DNA of 64,000 nt from JABMMZ01 sp044357345 (GTDB lineage Bacteria > Bacteroidota > Bacteroidia > NS11-12g > UBA955): positions 1 to 64,000 of the forward strand of contig JBIKPR010000001.1 in NCBI GenBank assembly GCA_044357345.1. Direction: 5' to 3'. The translations under genes were made by a program, and so were the position numbers. The notes beneath the pieces were generated by a model. It worked only from the letters and a program-made list of their open reading frames with translations, ran no database searches and had not been told where the DNA came from. Within the stretch, counting starts at the first letter, position 1; each line of letters starts with the position of its first letter. Shown here piece after piece: positions 17,088 to 27,191 of this stretch.

Positions 17088-17756
17088 TCATTGCACATCA
17101 ATACATTCCATCATCAATAAAATACCAGAATCATACTGAACTTCAACCATACCAGTGCTTAATACCTTGTTGCTGCTACTTGTTTTAAATGGATACTCAA
17201 GTGTCTCAAAATTCAGATTCCATACAAGATTTTCTGTTTTTAAATTCTGAACTTTATTTAAAGGTATTAGAGAAACATTGGTGTCACTAAGAAAGTGCTT
17301 TTTGAAACCAGATTTAATTGGATAAATCTTTGAATGGTTGTCTAACATTACCAAATTAATTTGGTCTTTATACCTGGCCAAACTTGCAATATTATTCATA
17401 TAATGGTCGCTGCGCATTCCGGTTGCCCAGACAATATTTACGGCTTCGAATTTCTTGGAAATTAAAAATTCTAATCCTTTTTCAAGATCTGTTTTTTCTT
17501 GGTCTGGCGTATACAAAACTTCAGTATTTGGTTGAACCATGCCAATAATTTCTTCTTGTGTATAGGTGTCAAAATCGCCTAAAATACCGTCAAACTTAAT
17601 CCCCAAACTTAATACACGTTTCAATGCACCATCCAAAACCAAAACATAAGGACTCCACTCCAATAATTGGTCTAATAGTTCTCTGCTACAAGCTTCTCCA
17701 TTTGCTATCAGCAAGGCAGGCTCTTGGCCTTCGCGAACTATATGGTGCGATGACAT
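17088..17756 (-). CDS. thiN: thiamine pyrophosphokinase
   Basis: 222 residues. Family motifs visible are LDGALKRVLSLGIKFDGILGDFD (N-terminal Rossmann-like domain), PDQEKTDLEKGLEFL (acidic metal/ATP site) and ATGMRSDHYMNNI. The C-terminal beta domain ends in TGMVEVQYDSGILLMM. It transfers pyrophosphate from ATP to thiamine to make thiamine diphosphate. Its ATG directly abuts the stop of the BNR-propeller gene with no gap, implying translational coupling with that unrelated cargo protein. A small GC hairpin (17072-17088) overlaps the stop, but no T run follows it. No THI-box riboswitch was seen. Confidence 0.92.
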   Translation of the reverse strand: MSSHHIVREGQEPALLIANGEACSRELLDQLLEWSPYVLVLDGALKRVLSLGIKFDGILGDFDTYTQEEIIGMVQPNTEVLYTPDQEKTDLEKGLEFLISKKFEAVNIVWATGMRSDHYMNNIASLARYKDQINLVMLDNHSKIYPIKSGFKKHFLSDTNVSLIPLNKVQNLKTENLVWNLNFETLEYPFKTSSSNKVLSTGMVEVQYDSGILLMMECIDVQ

Positions 17757-20138
17757 TTATTGCGATATTGTAAAGGATTTTGAGATAACTCCTTCAACAG
17801 TTCTACAAACTACTACATAGGCGCCGCTTGACAAAGCAGATGTGTTAATTTGAATCAAAACACCTTCAAACTCCCCATTTAAAATCCTAGATCCTTTTGA
17901 ATCAATTATCTCATAGGTTCCAAGCATTGATTCCTCAAATTCAAGATTGATTTGTTTTGACGCAGGCACAGGATACACCTTTAATGAAGACATAATGTTT
18001 TCATCGATAGAACTGATACCAGCATTGTTTATCTGACCTTTAAAAATACCTCTACCGTGGGTAAAGAAATAAATATCTTTTTTATTCTTGTGAATCTTAA
18101 TGTTGCTAATAACCGTAGAAGGCAATCGTGTGTCTTTTACCCAGGTTATACCACCATCTTCTGTAACATATAAACCGTAATCTGTTCCCGCAAATATAAC
18201 ATTTGAAGGATTTAATGGATCGCATTCTACCCAATTCACTGGGAGGCCTTTTGGTAAATTACCACTGATATTTTTAAATACTGGTTTTGCACTAAATAAA
18301 TCAGAAGACAAATAAACACGGCCTGAATCTGAAACATTATTTAATGCTAGAAAAACTTTGTCTCTAGCACCTGGATATACTGTTATTCCACCAATGGAAG
18401 ATGCCCTCAAAATTGAAGGCATGGCTAAACGCAAATCTTTCACAACAGGGGCTGCATTCAAAATCGAATCAATAGCCATAAAAGCTGAAATTCCTCCAGA
18501 AAAAATTGATGGATTGTTATCGTTAGATGAAGCAGCAGAGAAAAACCTTCCAACTTTTATACTTCCCGCAAGGCTGAAATTACTTCCTCCATTTTTAGAA
18601 AAATACAAATTTGTACTAGATGGATAAACCACATAATTTCCTTGGGTCGCATTCACATGGTAAGGATGGATAAACCATTTTGTATCAGTTGTAGGAATGT
18701 TGTTGCTAATTGTTACGCCATTTCTATACACTGCTCCGTTTTGTGTAGCATAATACTTTATGTTTGCATCGTTTGCATGGTAAAATGAATAACCACCATC
18801 ACCACCAAACACATTTGAGAATATTTTATTGGAATTGATGCTCTGTTTGGTCCCATTATCTTGTGTACCACCAAATATCGCATTGCTGTGGGGTGACACA
18901 TCACCATGGTAAAATTGAGTAATATTAATCCCATTATTTAAACTTGTGTAGACATTAGGATTTGACCAATCGTACACACATAATCCACCATCGCTGCCTA
19001 AGTATAGATTATCACCTGAGAAAATGGAAAGTTGATTATCGGCATGCATCTCATTTCCTGCACTCCAAGAAACACCTCCATTTTTACTATAACCAACATC
19101 CACTCCACTTATAAATATTGAATTAGAATCATTGTCTTTCACAGCCATACTCATGCAATACCATGTAAATCCGAAATTCACTGTACCATTTGGATTGCCT
19201 TTTTCAACAAAGGTTTTACCCCCATCGCTCGATTTGTAAAAAGCTTTTAAAACGCCATTGTATGAATTATCAGGACCTGAAATTGCCGCATAAACGACAT
19301 TGGGGAAATTCTTACAATAAGCTACTTCTGCTCTTGCAGATTGTGTTGAATTAACAGATGCTACCTTTGTAAAAGTGTTAATTGCCCCTGTTGCTGAGCG
19401 GTATACACCAGACCCTTTGATTGTAAACAAAACAGCTCCATCTGGTAAAATTTCTAAATCATTTATTTGAGTACCTGTGTTATAGACGCGGCTAAATGTC
19501 AAGCCTGCATCATTGCTTCTCCACAACCCGGTATTGTGCGTTGCTACATAAAGTGTATTAGTGTCTATTGGAGAACATTTTAGTGACCAACAAAAAGAAA
19601 AATTGGTGTTGTTAGTGGCACTTAATTGAGAAAACGTATTACCACCATCTACAGACTTAAAAACGCCGGCACCTGTTAAATCGGCACTATTACCTGAAGC
19701 CTCACCAGTACAATAATAGATAACTGAGGGAATTATTGGATTCTGGTCCATAAACGTAACACTTGGTGAAACTGCTTGATCATTTATTGGTCTCCAACTT
19801 GAACCTTTGTTTTCAGAAATAAAAATTCCTCCAGAGGCCCCGCCAATAATTATTCGATTGGTATTGGCTTTATCTATAACCATGGCTCTGATTCTTCCCC
19901 CAACGTTATTTGGACCAAGCTCTGCAACATTTAACAATGCATTAGAAACAGCTCTTTTAGAAGAAGCTTGAGTCCAATTGTATTTACGCATATCTGGCAA
20001 AACATTGGAACCATTGGTTTTGATATATAGCCACTGCTCGTAATAGCCCGGTAAGGCAGCTGATTTTTTAACATGAGTACCACATGCGGTTAATAACAGA
20101 GCCAAAACAGCAACTAAATAATATTTATATTTTAACAT
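17757..20138 (-). CDS. BNR/VPS10-type beta-propeller protein with lipobox and T9SS sorting domain
   Basis: 793 residues. The N-terminus is a lipoprotein signal (LLLTAC, lipidated Cys19). The body (~70-690) holds repeated BNR/Asp-box motifs such as SENKGSSWRP, SVDGGNTFSQL, SNDAGLTFSRV, SSDGGKTFVEKG, SKNGGVSWSAG and TEDGGITWVKD, typical of sialidase/Vps10-like propellers. No sialidase arginine triad could be identified by eye. The last ~80 residues are a type A T9SS sorting domain (VYPVPASKQINLEF, SSGAYVVVC). A lipobox and a T9SS tail together is an odd combination. The gene runs directly into thiN. Its ligand or substrate is unknown. Confidence 0.82.
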   Translation of the reverse strand: MLKYKYYLVAVLALLLTACGTHVKKSAALPGYYEQWLYIKTNGSNVLPDMRKYNWTQASSKRAVSNALLNVAELGPNNVGGRIRAMVIDKANTNRIIIGGASGGIFISENKGSSWRPINDQAVSPSVTFMDQNPIIPSVIYYCTGEASGNSADLTGAGVFKSVDGGNTFSQLSATNNTNFSFCWSLKCSPIDTNTLYVATHNTGLWRSNDAGLTFSRVYNTGTQINDLEILPDGAVLFTIKGSGVYRSATGAINTFTKVASVNSTQSARAEVAYCKNFPNVVYAAISGPDNSYNGVLKAFYKSSDGGKTFVEKGNPNGTVNFGFTWYCMSMAVKDNDSNSIFISGVDVGYSKNGGVSWSAGNEMHADNQLSIFSGDNLYLGSDGGLCVYDWSNPNVYTSLNNGINITQFYHGDVSPHSNAIFGGTQDNGTKQSINSNKIFSNVFGGDGGYSFYHANDANIKYYATQNGAVYRNGVTISNNIPTTDTKWFIHPYHVNATQGNYVVYPSSTNLYFSKNGGSNFSLAGSIKVGRFFSAASSNDNNPSIFSGGISAFMAIDSILNAAPVVKDLRLAMPSILRASSIGGITVYPGARDKVFLALNNVSDSGRVYLSSDLFSAKPVFKNISGNLPKGLPVNWVECDPLNPSNVIFAGTDYGLYVTEDGGITWVKDTRLPSTVISNIKIHKNKKDIYFFTHGRGIFKGQINNAGISSIDENIMSSLKVYPVPASKQINLEFEESMLGTYEIIDSKGSRILNGEFEGVLIQINTSALSSGAYVVVCRTVEGVISKSFTISQ

Positions 20139-20217
20139 GAATTGGCAAATATAAAGAATTGAGACAAGAACAAACTAGGTTTTTACATTGATTAACCTAT
20201 TATAAATTAAATTTATA

Positions 20218-20225
20218 TAACTTTG
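20218..20225 (+). promoter_or_regulatory. -7 promoter box for msrA
   Basis: TAACTTTG is an exact TAnnTTTG match, 33 bases before the first ATG of msrA. Confidence 0.6.
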
Positions 20226-20258
20226 TAGTATTGAATTTGTTTATCAATAAGTATAAAA

Positions 20259-20807
20259 ATGATGGATAAAAACAATTTAGAAATCGCCACTTTAGCTGGA
20301 GGTTGTTTTTGGTGCATAGAAGCAGTTTTAAACAAACTGAAAGGTGTAGAAAAAGCAATCAGTGGTTACACTGCAGGAAAAATAAAGAATCCCACCTATC
20401 GAGAGGTTTGCAGCGGTTTAACTGGACATGCTGAAGCCGTGGAAGTACATTTTAATCCTGAGATGATTGGCTATGACATTTTGTTAAAAGTGTTTTTTAG
20501 CATGCACAATCCAACAACACTTAATAGACAGGGAGGTGATATTGGAACACAATACCGTTCAGCAATTTTTTACCACAATTTAGATCAAAAGGAAATTGCA
20601 GAAAAATATATTATTGAATTGGAAAATCAGAGTATTTTTGAAGATAAAATAGTTACTGAAATCAGTCCAGCAGAAGCATTTTACCCTGCAGAAGAGTACC
20701 ATCAGGATTATTACAATTTAAACAAGGAAAAAAATAGTTACTGTTCAGTTGTCATTGACCCCAAAGTTAACAAAATCAGAAAATCATATGCGCATTTACT
20801 AAAGTAA
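20259..20807 (+). CDS. msrA: peptide-methionine (S)-S-oxide reductase MsrA
   Basis: 182 residues, a full-length MsrA domain. The catalytic Cys16 lies in GGCFWC; other conserved segments are SGYTAGKIKNPTYREVCSGLTGHAEAV and GGDIGTQYRS. A C-terminal Cys162 (NSYCSVV) is the likely resolving cysteine recycled by thioredoxin. It reduces the S epimer of methionine sulfoxide in proteins and acts in the cytoplasm, since there is no signal peptide. Two ATGs are adjacent (20259 and 20262) and either may be used. It converges on ffh with no intergenic base. Confidence 0.96.
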   Translation: MMDKNNLEIATLAGGCFWCIEAVLNKLKGVEKAISGYTAGKIKNPTYREVCSGLTGHAEAVEVHFNPEMIGYDILLKVFFSMHNPTTLNRQGGDIGTQYRSAIFYHNLDQKEIAEKYIIELENQSIFEDKIVTEISPAEAFYPAEEYHQDYYNLNKEKNSYCSVVIDPKVNKIRKSYAHLLK

Positions 20808-22106
20808 TTAGTTCTTAGCGCGCATGTTATTCATATTCTTCATCATCTTCTTCATTTCATTGAATTGTATCAAGAGTTTATTTAAGTCTTGAATAGACTT
20901 ACCACTGCCCTTGGAAATTCTATTTTTTCGAGAAGCATTTAAAATATCAGGGTTCTGACGTTCAGATGGTGTCATTGATTGAATTAAACACTCTATTCCT
21001 TTAAAGGCATTTTCATCTATATCCAAATCCTTGATCTTATTCCCAACTCCAGGAATCATTGCCATCAAATCTTTGATGTTACCCATCTTTTTAATTTGTT
21101 GTAATTGTTGAAGAAAGTCATCAAAATCAAAATTATTTTTACTAATCTTCTTATTTAATTTCTTTGCTTCTTCTTCATCATAAACAGATTGAGCCCTTTC
21201 AACCAAACTTACCACGTCACCCATCCCAAGAATTCTACCTGCCATACGGTCAGGGTAGAAAACATCTAAGGCATCTAACTTCTCACCGTTACTTACGAAT
21301 TTGATTGGTTTGTTGACAACAGACTTAATTGATAAAGCCGCACCACCGCGCGTATCACCATCCATCTTACTCAAAACTACACCATCAAAATCCAATCGAT
21401 CGTTAAAGTTCTTTGCAGTGTTCACAGCATCTTGACCAGTCATTGCGTCAACTACAAACAAAATCTCTGATGGATTTAAGGCCTGTTTGATATTAAAGAT
21501 TTCTTGCATCATATCTTCATCGATACTCAAACGACCCGCAGTATCTACAATTACTACATTGTTGTTATGCTCTTTTGCATACGCGATGGCATTCTTTGCA
21601 ATTTCAACAGGATTCTTATTTTCAAGCTCAGTGTACACATCTGTACTGATAGATGCACCCAATACTTTCAATTGTTCAATCGCTGCTGGTCTATAAACGT
21701 CACAAGCAACCAACAATGGATTTCTTCCTTTCGAGCGTATGTATTTGGCTAGTTTACCTGAAAAAGTAGTTTTTCCTGACCCTTGTAGACCGGCAATTAA
21801 TATAATGGCAGGATTACCAGTTATAACGATGTCCTTATGCTCACCACCTAGTAATTGTGTTAATTCATCATTTACTATTTTTGTATATAATTGACCAGGT
21901 GAAACACTCGTCAATACATTTTGACCTAAGGCTTTAACTTTTACTAAATCGGTAAACTCTTTGGCAATTTTAAAATGAACGTCAGCATCAACAAGCGCTC
22001 GCCTAATTTCCTTTGTGGTTTCAGCGACATTTATTTCAGATATTCTACCTTGGCCTTTTAAATTCTTAATGGCCTTTTCAATCTTTAAACTTAAATTTTC
22101 GAACAT
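20808..22106 (-). CDS. ffh: signal recognition particle protein Ffh
   Basis: 432 residues. It has an N-terminal helical bundle, then the SRP GTPase G domain with GLQGSGKTT, DTAGRLSIDEDMM and SKMDGDTRGGAALS, then a methionine-rich M domain (~300-432) that binds 4.5S RNA and signal sequences (IPGVGNKIKDLDID, SRKNRISKGSGKS). It delivers nascent membrane proteins to FtsY/SecYEG. ATG at 22104-22106. The stop is immediately adjacent to the msrA stop on the other strand, and no terminator hairpin was seen between them. Confidence 0.97.
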   Translation of the reverse strand: MFENLSLKIEKAIKNLKGQGRISEINVAETTKEIRRALVDADVHFKIAKEFTDLVKVKALGQNVLTSVSPGQLYTKIVNDELTQLLGGEHKDIVITGNPAIILIAGLQGSGKTTFSGKLAKYIRSKGRNPLLVACDVYRPAAIEQLKVLGASISTDVYTELENKNPVEIAKNAIAYAKEHNNNVVIVDTAGRLSIDEDMMQEIFNIKQALNPSEILFVVDAMTGQDAVNTAKNFNDRLDFDGVVLSKMDGDTRGGAALSIKSVVNKPIKFVSNGEKLDALDVFYPDRMAGRILGMGDVVSLVERAQSVYDEEEAKKLNKKISKNNFDFDDFLQQLQQIKKMGNIKDLMAMIPGVGNKIKDLDIDENAFKGIECLIQSMTPSERQNPDILNASRKNRISKGSGKSIQDLNKLLIQFNEMKKMMKNMNNMRAKN

Positions 22107-22180
22107 TGTTTATGAAACTCCCTTTATTTGGGATGCAAAAATACAATGAAAATAAGCTTATCCCAAATAGAAAGTCATGC

Positions 22181-25100
22181 TTATCGCAATAAAACCAAAA
22201 CCCCCTCTAGATTAAAGGCTGTAGAACCATCTAATGACAATGCACGGACTTTATAAACATAATGCCCCTCTTGACATAATTGTCCCTTATAAGTACCATC
22301 CCATCCAACATTTAAATCATTGCTTTCAAACACCTGTTCACCCCATCTGTTATAGATTTCGAACTTGTAATCTAAAATCGGGTTACCAGTTTGATTGAAA
22401 ATTAAAATCGCTCTAGGAATAAAGACTTCATTTTTCCCATCTTTATTTGGGGTAAAGGCATTTGGAACAAATATTTTTGCTTCAGAAATCAAACACAACA
22501 TATTAGAAAAACTTTCAACAAACTGGTTGGTGTCTTTAATGGCTTGAATTTTAAAACAAATAGAATCATCCAGTTTGGTATCAGTAAAATCAAATGAATA
22601 ATTGCTGCTGCTTGAACCAATACTTCCAACAACCTTAAATGTGCTGTTTTCTCTAAGTAGGACATTGTATTGTTTAACCCCACTAAACCATTTCTTATAT
22701 TCAGTCCATTGAAGTTTTGCGACATAACCTTCGCTCTTTCCCTTCAATAATACTGTTGTATTCTCTGTTCCTTCCGGTGATTCTGCACCACAATGGTCAA
22801 CAGCCCTAATTTTGTATGTATAAGATGATTTATCAGTTTCCAAAAATGGATCTCTGTCTATAAATCCAATGGTGTCTGTCAAGGCATAATAATCGATTCC
22901 AGAAGAACCAACATACTCTTTAGAAACAATATAATGGTCAACATCTTTAATGAAGTTGTATTTATCCCAATGTGTATAGGTTAAGTTTCCAGGCAAAACC
23001 GTAGTTCTAATACTATTAACTATTTGTGTAGGTGCCTTATAAATCGGCATCTTGCAGACAATATTACTCTTTGATGTCCATGGCCCTTTGATATAAACAG
23101 CTTCAACATAATAACAATATGTATTGGTACAAAGCTTTTTGTCCTTGTAGTTTAAGTTGCTATTAGATGTAGAATCATATAAAGTAAAAGGACCGTTATT
23201 TACACGTCTGTAAATTCTATATTTTGAGACTTTACCGGCTCCCCAACCTTCATAAGACAGCCAATTTAATTCCAAAACATTGGTAGAGTCATTGTTTATT
23301 TCCAGATATATGGTACAATGAGGGAAACTGACTACACCAAGATTCTTACATATATCTTTCGTTTTAATAACATAGCAATACCTTGACGTATTGACATTAA
23401 TACCCGAAGACTGTAATACTCTATAATTTGTATCGTTCAAATTACTAGAGTTAAACAATAAAGTATAATTGTTAGAATTATCGTTGAACAAATTATAAGA
23501 ATCAAAGCTCTTGACAGTACTTTTACTCCAACTAATATCTATGTCTTTGCTATTTGATACACTTACGAAATTCATAGGATTAGAAACTGGTCCAATGGTA
23601 TCATAAACATAGATAAAACGATCAAAGGTATCGGTACAATTGTTTTTGTCTGTAACTTGAAGAATAACTTGACTTAAGGCAATTTTTTTGAAACTATAGG
23701 ATGGATTTTGGGTGGTCGAAGAATCTTTTATAGAATATGGATCTCCAAAATCCCAAAGCCATGATTTTATATCAGAATTAAAAGGACGATTGCTTCCGTT
23801 AAACTGTATTTTCCCATTATAACAAACTGTATCAACATTAGTTGTAAATCTTGCATCAGGCCTTGCGTATGACTTAATAAATACAAGATTGTTGACGGTG
23901 TCTTGGCACCCATTTGTAGCTGTTGTAATGAGAACTGGATTATATTCACCTGCTGGGTAACTATGCCTAGGACCAAAGGTGGCATTATCAATAGTCCCAT
24001 TTCCATCAAAATCCCATTTAAAAGAAAGGCCTCCTAAAGAAATATTTCTAAATGTTACATCTAACCTTGAACAGCCTGTGTCTTGGTTAACAGTAAATTT
24101 CGACTCTGGTGACCTCTGAACTAATATAGTATCATTCGTATATTGAACCAAGCAACTAAAAGAATCAATTACAGAAAGAACAGGTCTGAAAGTTTGCTTT
24201 GGCAATGAGGGGTCATAAATCTTATAATCGTGTGTGTTAAAGTTTATTGAATCTAGCGTGCTTCCATCACCATATTCCAAGAAGAAACGGTTGTAATATT
24301 TACTCTGGTTATTAAATTTCACCCTGAGGGTTTCGCATCCAACATTGTTTCCAAGGGTAAATTTAGGTATTGGCCCTATAACCTTAAGATAAGCTTTCTT
24401 ATCCATGGTATCTTTACAAACATAAGATGTAACGACCAATCGAACATCTGCCCCTATTGGGCCTGTATTTTTTTGAAATAAATAAGCTACATTGCTGACA
24501 TTGTCTGCGATTGAATCTGGCCCTATATACCATTTGTAGTTTAATATGTATGGATTAGTCTTAGCCGTAACTCTTGCAATAATTGGCGCACAATAATTAA
24601 TCGTGTCATTGCTGCTAAATGAAGCTTTTATGTTAAGGACAGAAAACTGATTTAAAAAAGTATCTGTGCATTTTCCATTGCCATATGTAATCAAACCAGC
24701 TTTATACACACCCTCCTTTTTAAATACAATTTTAGCATTTTTTGATGTATCTGTTGGCAAAAAAGTAGCACCACTTCCAGAATCTTTCATAAACCATTTA
24801 TACCTTACAGCATCTTTATCTGATAGATTGTTAAGATCTAAAATCTTGCCAACACAGGCTTTGTCACCGGAAAAGTAAGCATATATACCAGATGTCAAGG
24901 CGCCTGTTATAAATGAATCATTGCAGCCTGATGAATGCTTGTAGGTAAATTTAAAGGAAAAACGCCCTGCTTTCTTAACCAAAGCAGTTGCAGGATTAAT
25001 AGTTCGATTCGAAATTGAAACCATGCCAGTATCATAAAAATGAGACCACCTAAAGCTAAGTGGGTCTATATTGTTATTGGCAAAGTTATAGCTGTTCTTA

Positions 25101-27103
25101 AATTTCGCAATTAATTTAGTGACATCAGGATTACAGATTTTTATAGGATTGGTAATTACATCAACCCGTATCCCACTGACCCTTATTTTTACCTTTAAAC
25201 TAAAGGTGTCAAAACAAGTATTTCTGTTTGAATATCTGGTGCAGGTAACGTTATATTTACCAGGCAATAAATATGCATTTATTGAATCACCATTATAACC
25301 ACCAAATCGATAATTTATTGAGCTGCTATCGGTATGTTGAAAGATCCAAATATGAATGTAAGAATTGTAATAATTAGAATCAGTGTATATTGCTCTGATT
25401 TTTATAGGTTTTCCATAACAAACATTAGAATCATGTACATTGAATTTGGGAGCGGGATTAGATATAATTACTTTTTTAGGAATAAGAATAGAGTCTTTAC
25501 AACCCAAATTATTAAATATTAATAACTTTACGGAGTATCGCCCTGTGTCAGGAAATATAATCTTAGGTTTTCTGATGGTATCCCTTCGCAAAACAGAATT
25601 ATTTTTGTTGTAAAATGTCCACTGAATGCGGTTAATCGCCTTACTCGTACCGCGTGGTGTAAGATCTTCAAACAAAACTGATTCTGATGGACATGTAGAT
25701 TTTGGGGACCAAACAAATTGTGGCAATATCCGTTTTATTTGTATTGCACCGGGAACTGTTAGAGTATCGGCACAAGAATTTGAACCCGTAACAATCAATC
25801 TCACCGAATAACCTCCGTATTTGTTGCAATTAAAATCCATTGGAGAACCAGTGCCAGTCTGTATGCTTGTATTTGGGAAAGAATCTCTGTAAAGATCCCA
25901 TTTTAATGTTTTTGTTTGTCCACTATTTATGAATGATGAATCAAATACTTTAAAAGTATCTGGCATCAAACAACTGTAATTAAAAGGTATTTTAAAATCT
26001 GCAACCGGCCCATTAACTTGACTATTATTGGTATATGTTTTCTCCGACATACAGCCGTTATAATTATCGGAAATATAGAAGGAATAAGTCCCGATTTTTG
26101 TAAACTTATACTTGTAATTTGTTGAACTAACCCTTGTTTCAGTGAAAGACTGAGGGCTTCCCGAAATAAGTGGGTCTTTGCTTCGTGTACCAATCAAATC
26201 AACCTTCAATCGCTCACTTGCACATAAAATACTATTAGAAAAATTAGCGCTAATAAGCGCACTATCTGCAAACGTTAAAAACTGTTTTTCAATTTTTGAA
26301 TAGGTACAACCGCGTTTTGTTGTGATTGTTAATTGAACATCAAAGGTATCTTTAGTGTTATAGGTAATATTATAAGGCTCATACAAATTTGATGTGCTTG
26401 GTGAGGCTCCAGGGAATGACCAATTCCAAGATGAAATTTTTTGCCCTAAGGTATCTGTCTTGTTGTAAAATATAAGTTTCTTTGGCGTACAACCAGAAAA
26501 AAGATTGGCATCAAAATCAACCGAGATTGAATCGGCAACATAGGCAGCGCTGTCAAAACTTTTCCTTCCTTCGCAACCAAAGCTGTCTTTCATGAACATC
26601 GTGAAGCTTTTATATCCATATGGTTTACTAAAGCTTGCCTTCACACTTTTGGGCCCATTTTGATACAACGTATTATCAAACAACCAATCTCTTTGAACCG
26701 TTTTATTTGTTATATCAGTTAATACGAAACTGTCATTGTATTTGCATAAAACATTGCGCGTAATGGTATACTTTGGTATTGGAATTGGTTTGGCTTGAAC
26801 TATATTTTTATTGTCAAACACACAGGTACTACCATCTAAATAAGTCAGTTTAACTCTGACATTAAAATTACCAGATGAAGAATATAATTTTGTGAAGGTG
26901 CTATCTGAAGAAACATAACCAGATCCTAAATCCCACCCAAAATTTGTTCCTGCAGGAAATTTATGAACCTTAAACCTAACAATCTTAGGTACACAAACTA
27001 CACTATCGTCAGAAGTAAGATATGCAGCGCCACATTGTGCATTCAACCCTTGAAATAATCCAAAGCATACTATTAAAAAAAGGACAATTCTAATGCGCTT
27101 CAT
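22181..27103 (-). CDS. giant PKD/FN3-repeat secreted protein with gliding-motility type C-terminal domain (T9SS type B)
   Basis: 1640 residues from ATG 27103, which gives a proper signal peptide (RIRIVLFLIVCFGLFQGLNA). The longer frame to 27172 has a non-signal N-terminus and I reject it. Many PKD-like beta modules follow, with recurring motifs such as KWDFDGNGTIDN, SWLWDFGDP, SWNWSFPGASP and CxDT. FN3-like modules come next (~1170-1540; SWSKSTVKSFDSYNLF, LNWLSYEGWGAGKVSKYRIYR). The final 98 residues are the gliding-motility-associated C-terminal domain (FVPNAFTPNKDGKNEVF ... YNRWGEQVFES ... GWDGTYKG), used as a type B T9SS signal. It is probably a cell-surface adhesin or filament. Regularly spaced cysteines suggest disulfides. 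No catalytic domain was recognised. Confidence 0.88.
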   Translation of the reverse strand: MKRIRIVLFLIVCFGLFQGLNAQCGAAYLTSDDSVVCVPKIVRFKVHKFPAGTNFGWDLGSGYVSSDSTFTKLYSSSGNFNVRVKLTYLDGSTCVFDNKNIVQAKPIPIPKYTITRNVLCKYNDSFVLTDITNKTVQRDWLFDNTLYQNGPKSVKASFSKPYGYKSFTMFMKDSFGCEGRKSFDSAAYVADSISVDFDANLFSGCTPKKLIFYNKTDTLGQKISSWNWSFPGASPSTSNLYEPYNITYNTKDTFDVQLTITTKRGCTYSKIEKQFLTFADSALISANFSNSILCASERLKVDLIGTRSKDPLISGSPQSFTETRVSSTNYKYKFTKIGTYSFYISDNYNGCMSEKTYTNNSQVNGPVADFKIPFNYSCLMPDTFKVFDSSFINSGQTKTLKWDLYRDSFPNTSIQTGTGSPMDFNCNKYGGYSVRLIVTGSNSCADTLTVPGAIQIKRILPQFVWSPKSTCPSESVLFEDLTPRGTSKAINRIQWTFYNKNNSVLRRDTIRKPKIIFPDTGRYSVKLLIFNNLGCKDSILIPKKVIISNPAPKFNVHDSNVCYGKPIKIRAIYTDSNYYNSYIHIWIFQHTDSSSINYRFGGYNGDSINAYLLPGKYNVTCTRYSNRNTCFDTFSLKVKIRVSGIRVDVITNPIKICNPDVTKLIAKFKNSYNFANNNIDPLSFRWSHFYDTGMVSISNRTINPATALVKKAGRFSFKFTYKHSSGCNDSFITGALTSGIYAYFSGDKACVGKILDLNNLSDKDAVRYKWFMKDSGSGATFLPTDTSKNAKIVFKKEGVYKAGLITYGNGKCTDTFLNQFSVLNIKASFSSNDTINYCAPIIARVTAKTNPYILNYKWYIGPDSIADNVSNVAYLFQKNTGPIGADVRLVVTSYVCKDTMDKKAYLKVIGPIPKFTLGNNVGCETLRVKFNNQSKYYNRFFLEYGDGSTLDSINFNTHDYKIYDPSLPKQTFRPVLSVIDSFSCLVQYTNDTILVQRSPESKFTVNQDTGCSRLDVTFRNISLGGLSFKWDFDGNGTIDNATFGPRHSYPAGEYNPVLITTATNGCQDTVNNLVFIKSYARPDARFTTNVDTVCYNGKIQFNGSNRPFNSDIKSWLWDFGDPYSIKDSSTTQNPSYSFKKIALSQVILQVTDKNNCTDTFDRFIYVYDTIGPVSNPMNFVSVSNSKDIDISWSKSTVKSFDSYNLFNDNSNNYTLLFNSSNLNDTNYRVLQSSGINVNTSRYCYVIKTKDICKNLGVVSFPHCTIYLEINNDSTNVLELNWLSYEGWGAGKVSKYRIYRRVNNGPFTLYDSTSNSNLNYKDKKLCTNTYCYYVEAVYIKGPWTSKSNIVCKMPIYKAPTQIVNSIRTTVLPGNLTYTHWDKYNFIKDVDHYIVSKEYVGSSGIDYYALTDTIGFIDRDPFLETDKSSYTYKIRAVDHCGAESPEGTENTTVLLKGKSEGYVAKLQWTEYKKWFSGVKQYNVLLRENSTFKVVGSIGSSSSNYSFDFTDTKLDDSICFKIQAIKDTNQFVESFSNMLCLISEAKIFVPNAFTPNKDGKNEVFIPRAILIFNQTGNPILDYKFEIYNRWGEQVFESNDLNVGWDGTYKGQLCQEGHYVYKVRALSLDGSTAFNLEGVLVLLR

Positions 27104-27159
27104 ATAAACTTTACTTAGCAAAAATACAATTATATAATGACAAGTTCTCAAAATAATCC

Positions 27160-27167
27160 TACTTTTG
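27160..27167 (+). promoter_or_regulatory. -7 promoter box for the TPR lipoprotein
   Basis: TACTTTTG followed by CAC is a TAnnTTTG match. An in-frame TTG within it (27165) is therefore not the start; ATG 27192 is. Confidence 0.6.
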
Positions 27168-27191
27168 CACAAAATACAAACATCTAGTTCA

